Source: Methylibium sp. (GTDB lineage: Bacteria > Pseudomonadota > Gammaproteobacteria > Burkholderiales > Burkholderiaceae_C). From it: a stretch of DNA of 37,999 bases. Positions 34,755-37,999 of the stretch are shown here, piece after piece. The notes beneath the pieces were generated by a model. That model did no database searches. It had not been told where the DNA came from and worked only from the letters and a program-made list of their open reading frames with translations. The translations under genes and the position numbers were made by a program. Where the stretch lies: contig PNNH01000036.1 of assembly GCA_013824165.1 (NCBI GenBank), positions 1 to 37,999 on the forward strand. Reading direction: 5' to 3'. The first letter of the stretch is position 1, and each line of letters opens with the position of its first letter.

Positions 34755-36587
34755 ATGACTCTCTCCAAGACATGGCTGCTCACAGCCGCGGTCGCCGCCA
34801 CCGCCGTGCTGACCGGCTGCGGCACGCCGGAGGTCCGCACCAGCAGCGGCGCGGCCATCAAGCGGCCGGTAGTGATCCCGGGCAACGACCGGGAGGTGAC
34901 CGAGCTCTGCGACTTCGAGGCCCTGCGCTGGAACAGCCGTGAGGTGCAGAACCAATCGCGGCACGAGTGCCGCCGCGATGTCGGCCGCTTCATCCGGGAG
35001 CGCCGCCAGGAGTGCGAGCGCAGCGCCCCCCGCAAGAGCCGCGCCGAAGTCGAGCAGTGCGTGCGCAACAACGTGGATTTCGCGCAAGCCATGGCCCTGG
35101 CCCGCCAGTACCGCGAGTTCGAGCAAATCAAGACCGACGACGAACGGCGCAGGTTCATCGTCCGCAACCTGCGGCAGGATGGCCTGAAACTGGTGGAAGA
35201 GGTGCGCTTGCAACTGGCCCGCAGCTGCGGCCCCGGGGTCACGCTGGAGAGCACGACGCAGGCCGCCACCACGTGGATGGACAGCTTCGCCATGCTGGGC
35301 GCCGAGCACTGCGCGCCACAGCGCCAAATGGCCCAACGCGTGCTCAGGCGCCAGGCCTTGCGCGACGCGGCTGGCGACTATGACAAGCTGACGCGGCTGC
35401 CGACCGAGCATGCCGGGGCCGACCCGGATGGCTACCTGGAACAGGCCCGCAGCCAGGCCACGGCCCTGTGGGCCGAACAGGAGCGCCGCGCCCTGGCAGC
35501 GGTGAGCAGCTGGCCGGACGCGGAACGCTTCCTCGCCCGCTTCGAGGCCGATCCTCGCAGCCAGCTGCTGCCTCAGGCTCGCGCGCGGCGCGACGCGCTG
35601 CGCCAGGCTGAACTGCAGCGCCTGGGCGAGATGCCCCTGTTGGGCCTGCGCCAGCGGCTGGCGCAAGGCAAGGCGAGCGAGCCGACGGCCTGGACAAAGG
35701 CAGCGCAAGAGATCCTTTCGGAACGGGCGCCACGAGAGGAGATGGCCTTGTTGAGCGCAATGCAGGCCGATGGCTTACGGCGCTTTCTGAGCGAACACAG
35801 CGTCAACGCCGAACAGCCCGAGAAGCAAGCGTCCGAGCAAGGTATGGGCAGGGCGCTGGAGTTGCTGCGCCAGCATCTGCGTGAACAGATCGCCAAGGGC
35901 AGCGATACGCAGCGCGAAGCGGTTCTTGCGGATCAGCACGCCACGCCTGAACTGCGTCAGCTGGCCATTCAGCGCTTGCGACAGGACTACCTGCCGCGGC
36001 GCGAGTTCGCCCCCTTGCACCGCCTGTATCAGCTGACGCAGGACGTTTCGCTGCTGCAGGCGGGCCAGACCTACGCCCGGTCAGACGAAGACCGACTCTT
36101 GCTGGAACAGGCAGCGGTCGATGTGCTGAAGTCGCCCGGCCGGCTGTTCGATGTCAGTGGTGAATTCGATCGGGTGTCCCCGAACAGCGATTTGCAACGC
36201 AACGCCGGCTTCTTCGCCAACTTCACCGCCAGCGTGAACCAGCGCTTGAAGGGCACGCTGCGCATCAAGCCTCAGGCCCAAAGCCCCTTGCGCCTGCGGC
36301 AAGGTCACTACCAAGCCACAGTGAAGATCAGCTGGCGCGTCGATCGCAAGCGCAGTCTGCGCTCCGCCGTGCTGGGCAGCCGCGATGACGACTCGCATGC
36401 CAACGGCAGCCAACTGGTCAAAGTGAGCCTCTCGCCGCCGCATTACCAGGCGAGCCTGCCGTTTGATCTGGGCGTGCAGTCACTCGGCTATTTCCAAAGC
36501 GGATCGGCGGGCGGCTACACCGCGATTCAACTGACCGGCGAGCCCGTGGCCACGCTGGAGGTGGTTTCGCTCAAGCCCTTGAACTGA
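34755..36587 (+). CDS. Helical lipoprotein of unknown function
   Basis: A 610-residue predicted lipoprotein with lipobox VLTGC (Cys22). Residues about 45-450 are almost all helical and rich in Arg, Glu, Gln and Leu, with long runs such as DDERRRFIVRNLRQDGLKLV and ARARRDALRQAELQRLGEMP, and paired Cys early on. The last 150 residues look like a beta domain (LRLRQGHYQATVKISWRVDR, YTAIQLTGEPVATLEVVSL). No family is recognised. The ATG at 34755 has AAAGGAAA upstream and places the lipobox correctly. It is 40 bases after the preceding lipoprotein gene and probably in the same transcript. Confidence 0.78.
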   Translation: MTLSKTWLLTAAVAATAVLTGCGTPEVRTSSGAAIKRPVVIPGNDREVTELCDFEALRWNSREVQNQSRHECRRDVGRFIRERRQECERSAPRKSRAEVEQCVRNNVDFAQAMALARQYREFEQIKTDDERRRFIVRNLRQDGLKLVEEVRLQLARSCGPGVTLESTTQAATTWMDSFAMLGAEHCAPQRQMAQRVLRRQALRDAAGDYDKLTRLPTEHAGADPDGYLEQARSQATALWAEQERRALAAVSSWPDAERFLARFEADPRSQLLPQARARRDALRQAELQRLGEMPLLGLRQRLAQGKASEPTAWTKAAQEILSERAPREEMALLSAMQADGLRRFLSEHSVNAEQPEKQASEQGMGRALELLRQHLREQIAKGSDTQREAVLADQHATPELRQLAIQRLRQDYLPRREFAPLHRLYQLTQDVSLLQAGQTYARSDEDRLLLEQAAVDVLKSPGRLFDVSGEFDRVSPNSDLQRNAGFFANFTASVNQRLKGTLRIKPQAQSPLRLRQGHYQATVKISWRVDRKRSLRSAVLGSRDDDSHANGSQLVKVSLSPPHYQASLPFDLGVQSLGYFQSGSAGGYTAIQLTGEPVATLEVVSLKPLN

Positions 36588-36657
36588 GGTCGATCCGGCT
36601 AGCGCAGCAGCCGCCCTGACACCAAGGCCCAAGAATCCCGTCTGAAAGCTCCCCTCC

Positions 36658-37170
36658 ATGACGCCATCCCCGAACCACCTGCGCTCAAGGCGCAGCCGCT
36701 GCGCCAGCTTGATCATCTTGCTGGCCATCACAGGCAGCGCAGCGCTGGCGCAAACCCCGGCCGACAAGCCTTTGAACTTCGACGACCTGGCCCGCGCCGG
36801 TCTGAATCCGACGCCCAGCTTCCGCGCACAAGGCGTAGCCCATCAGGTCAATGAGCTGGTCGACGGACTCGGCCGGTCCCACAATGTCGAGAGAGACGCA
36901 CGCCGAAGCAGCAGCAACTCGTCCTCATCTTCATCGAGCTCATCGTCGTCCTCCACAAAGGCTGGAAAGAGCAGTGCGCAGAAAACCTTTGTCTGCACGA
37001 TCTACTGCAACAGTTCGAGCGGCCCGCGCATCGAGCGGGAATTCAAAGGCCCGGATCGAGACGAGGTGGCCCGGATGATTGACGAGAACGCCGACTCGAT
37101 CTGCCGCGGCACCGGCTTCTCCAAGGCTTCAGGCTCCAGGTTCAATCCATCGCAGTGCCGCGCGAAGTGA
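36658..37170 (+). CDS. Small exported protein with poly-Ser linker
   Basis: A 170-residue exported protein. A signal peptide (CASLIILLAITGSAALA, cut near residue 31) is followed by a short helical part (LNFDDLARAGLNPTPSF). A Ser-rich linker then runs over about residues 84-99, with 12 Ser in a row. The C-terminal domain has four Cys in the mature part (FVCTIYCNSSSG, DSICRGTGF, NPSQCRAK), probably two disulfides. No known family is recognised. It follows the helical lipoprotein by 70 bases on the same strand. The start is the only ATG that yields a signal peptide. Confidence 0.75.
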   Translation: MTPSPNHLRSRRSRCASLIILLAITGSAALAQTPADKPLNFDDLARAGLNPTPSFRAQGVAHQVNELVDGLGRSHNVERDARRSSSNSSSSSSSSSSSSTKAGKSSAQKTFVCTIYCNSSSGPRIEREFKGPDRDEVARMIDENADSICRGTGFSKASGSRFNPSQCRAK

Positions 37171-37271
37171 AACGTCGCTGCGCGCGGTCAGGCGTGCAAT
37201 AGACCTCGCTGTGCAGGTGTTCGGCGGGGCTGCGATGATGGCTGCTCCTGCGCCTACTCCGCCCAACGACC

Positions 37272-37999
37272 ATGCGCCTTCACACTCAAGCCCTGCCCCT
37301 CCCCGCCCTGCTGCTGACCCTGCTGAGCGTCAGCGCCAGTGCCATCGCCCAGACGCCGGCCGCGCCGCGGCTGGAGACGGTGGTCGAGGGCCTGGAGTCG
37401 CCCTGGGCGATGGCCTTTCTGCCCTCGGGCAAGTTCTTGATCAGCGAGCGCCCCGGCCGCCTGCACATCGCCAGCCCCGGCGGCAAGCCCGGCCCGGCGC
37501 TGCTGGGCCTGCCCGCGGTGGATGCCGTGGGACAGGGCGGCCTGCTCGATGTGCAGCTGGACAGCGACTTCGCGCGCAACCGCACGGTCTACTTCTGCTT
37601 CAACGAGCCGGATGCAGACAAGAAGCTCAACGGCACCGCGCTGGCGCGTGCCCGGCTCAGCGAGGATGAGACCCGCCTGGAAGCGCCGGAGGTGATCTTC
37701 CGCCAGAACCCCAAGATGGCCGGCCGCCACCACTACGGCTGCCGCATCGTCGAGGCGCCGGACGGCAAGCTCTTCCTGACCCTGGGTGAGCGCTTTGCCG
37801 GCATGCAGCGCGCCCAGACCCTGGACAACCATCTGGGCAAGGTGGTGCGCATCGGCAAGGACGGCAGCGTGCCGGCCGACAACCCCTTCGTCGGCCGTCC
37901 CGGCGCGCTGCCCGAGATCTGGTCCTACGGCCACCGCAACCCGCAGGGCGCCACACTCGACGGCCAGGGCCAGTTGTGGCTGCACGAGCATGGGCCACA
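37272..37999 (+). CDS. PQQ-dependent sugar dehydrogenase-like protein, 5' part (cut by window edge)
   Basis: The first 242 residues of a soluble glucose dehydrogenase/YliI-type beta-propeller. The signal peptide is ALPLPALLLTLLSVSASAIA. Family landmarks are LETVVEGLESPWAMAFLPSG, LISERPGRLHI, GGLLDVQLDSDFARNRTVYF, a His pair in GRHHYGCRIVEAPDGKLFLTLGER (the usual catalytic His region), WSYGHRNPQGATLD and WLHEHGP at the edge, which normally continues into the GGDE motif. These enzymes oxidise aldose sugars in the periplasm with PQQ. The product is incomplete here, so cofactor residues in the second half cannot be checked. Confidence 0.92.
   Translation, partial: MRLHTQALPLPALLLTLLSVSASAIAQTPAAPRLETVVEGLESPWAMAFLPSGKFLISERPGRLHIASPGGKPGPALLGLPAVDAVGQGGLLDVQLDSDFARNRTVYFCFNEPDADKKLNGTALARARLSEDETRLEAPEVIFRQNPKMAGRHHYGCRIVEAPDGKLFLTLGERFAGMQRAQTLDNHLGKVVRIGKDGSVPADNPFVGRPGALPEIWSYGHRNPQGATLDGQGQLWLHEHGP

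Noticed and set aside
36900-36960. Trinucleotide-like TCN/AGC repeat as a mobile or CRISPR-type repeat
   Set aside because: It is the codon run of the Ser-rich linker, with mixed Ser codons and in frame.

Overview
The window is GC-rich, gene-dense DNA from a betaproteobacterium. Gene content, protein style and several gly-tract lipoproteins (Cys followed by 5-6 Gly) fit the order Burkholderiales, most likely the Roseateles/Rubrivivax/Leptothrix group. A PEP-CTERM protein, a TAGACT-type -10 box repeated before several genes, and a CigR-like protein agree with this. No rRNA, tRNA, CRISPR array, integrase or transposase gene was recognised.

Layout. 1-5.8 kb: the two queuosine genes tgt (partial) and queA, separated by a yigZ gene and three orphan periplasmic solute-binding proteins, with a fourth on the other side of queA. 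5.9-7.4 kb: a DksA/TraR-like zinc-finger gene and a small eRF1/Pelota-like gene, then a DUF2799 lipoprotein. 7.5-12.2 kb: a large PKD/YCF48-repeat lipoprotein and recG. 12.2-15.6 kb: an ArsR-like regulator coupled to a membrane-anchored serine hydrolase, and two divergent lipoprotein prolyl isomerases (cyclophilin and FKBP). 15.6-19.8 kb: panBC, then oxyR, a possible 35-residue microprotein, dps and a DJ-1/PfpI gene, together an oxidative-stress block. 20-22.3 kb: a three-gene overlapping operon of a secreted protein, a LytS-type kinase and a LytTR regulator. 22.3-26.9 kb: a chemoreceptor gene, prfC and a GNAT acetyltransferase. 26.9-31.2 kb: a minus-strand operon of a PEP-CTERM protein, a multidomain lytic transglycosylase and a membrane-anchored protein, then a CigR-like gene with an apparent frameshift. 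31.3-38 kb: a winged-helix regulator-like protein divergent from a string of exported proteins, ending in a truncated PQQ-type sugar dehydrogenase.

The most unusual observation is at prfC. A decayed copy of the prfC 5' end (22315-22415) lies upstream of the chemoreceptor gene, and a decayed copy of the prfC 3' end (26872-26903) lies just after the GNAT gene. The block chemoreceptor-prfC-GNAT is therefore bracketed by what look like the two ends of an older prfC. This suggests replacement of a resident prfC by an incoming copy with passenger genes, or insertion with duplication of the gene ends. Other points of note are a hairpin leader conserved between two diverged solute-binding paralogues, a predicted leaderless regulator mRNA, a cyclophilin lacking its catalytic Arg, a Dps lacking one ferroxidase acid, and a direct repeat placed at the -35 of the lipoprotein gene divergent from the winged-helix gene.
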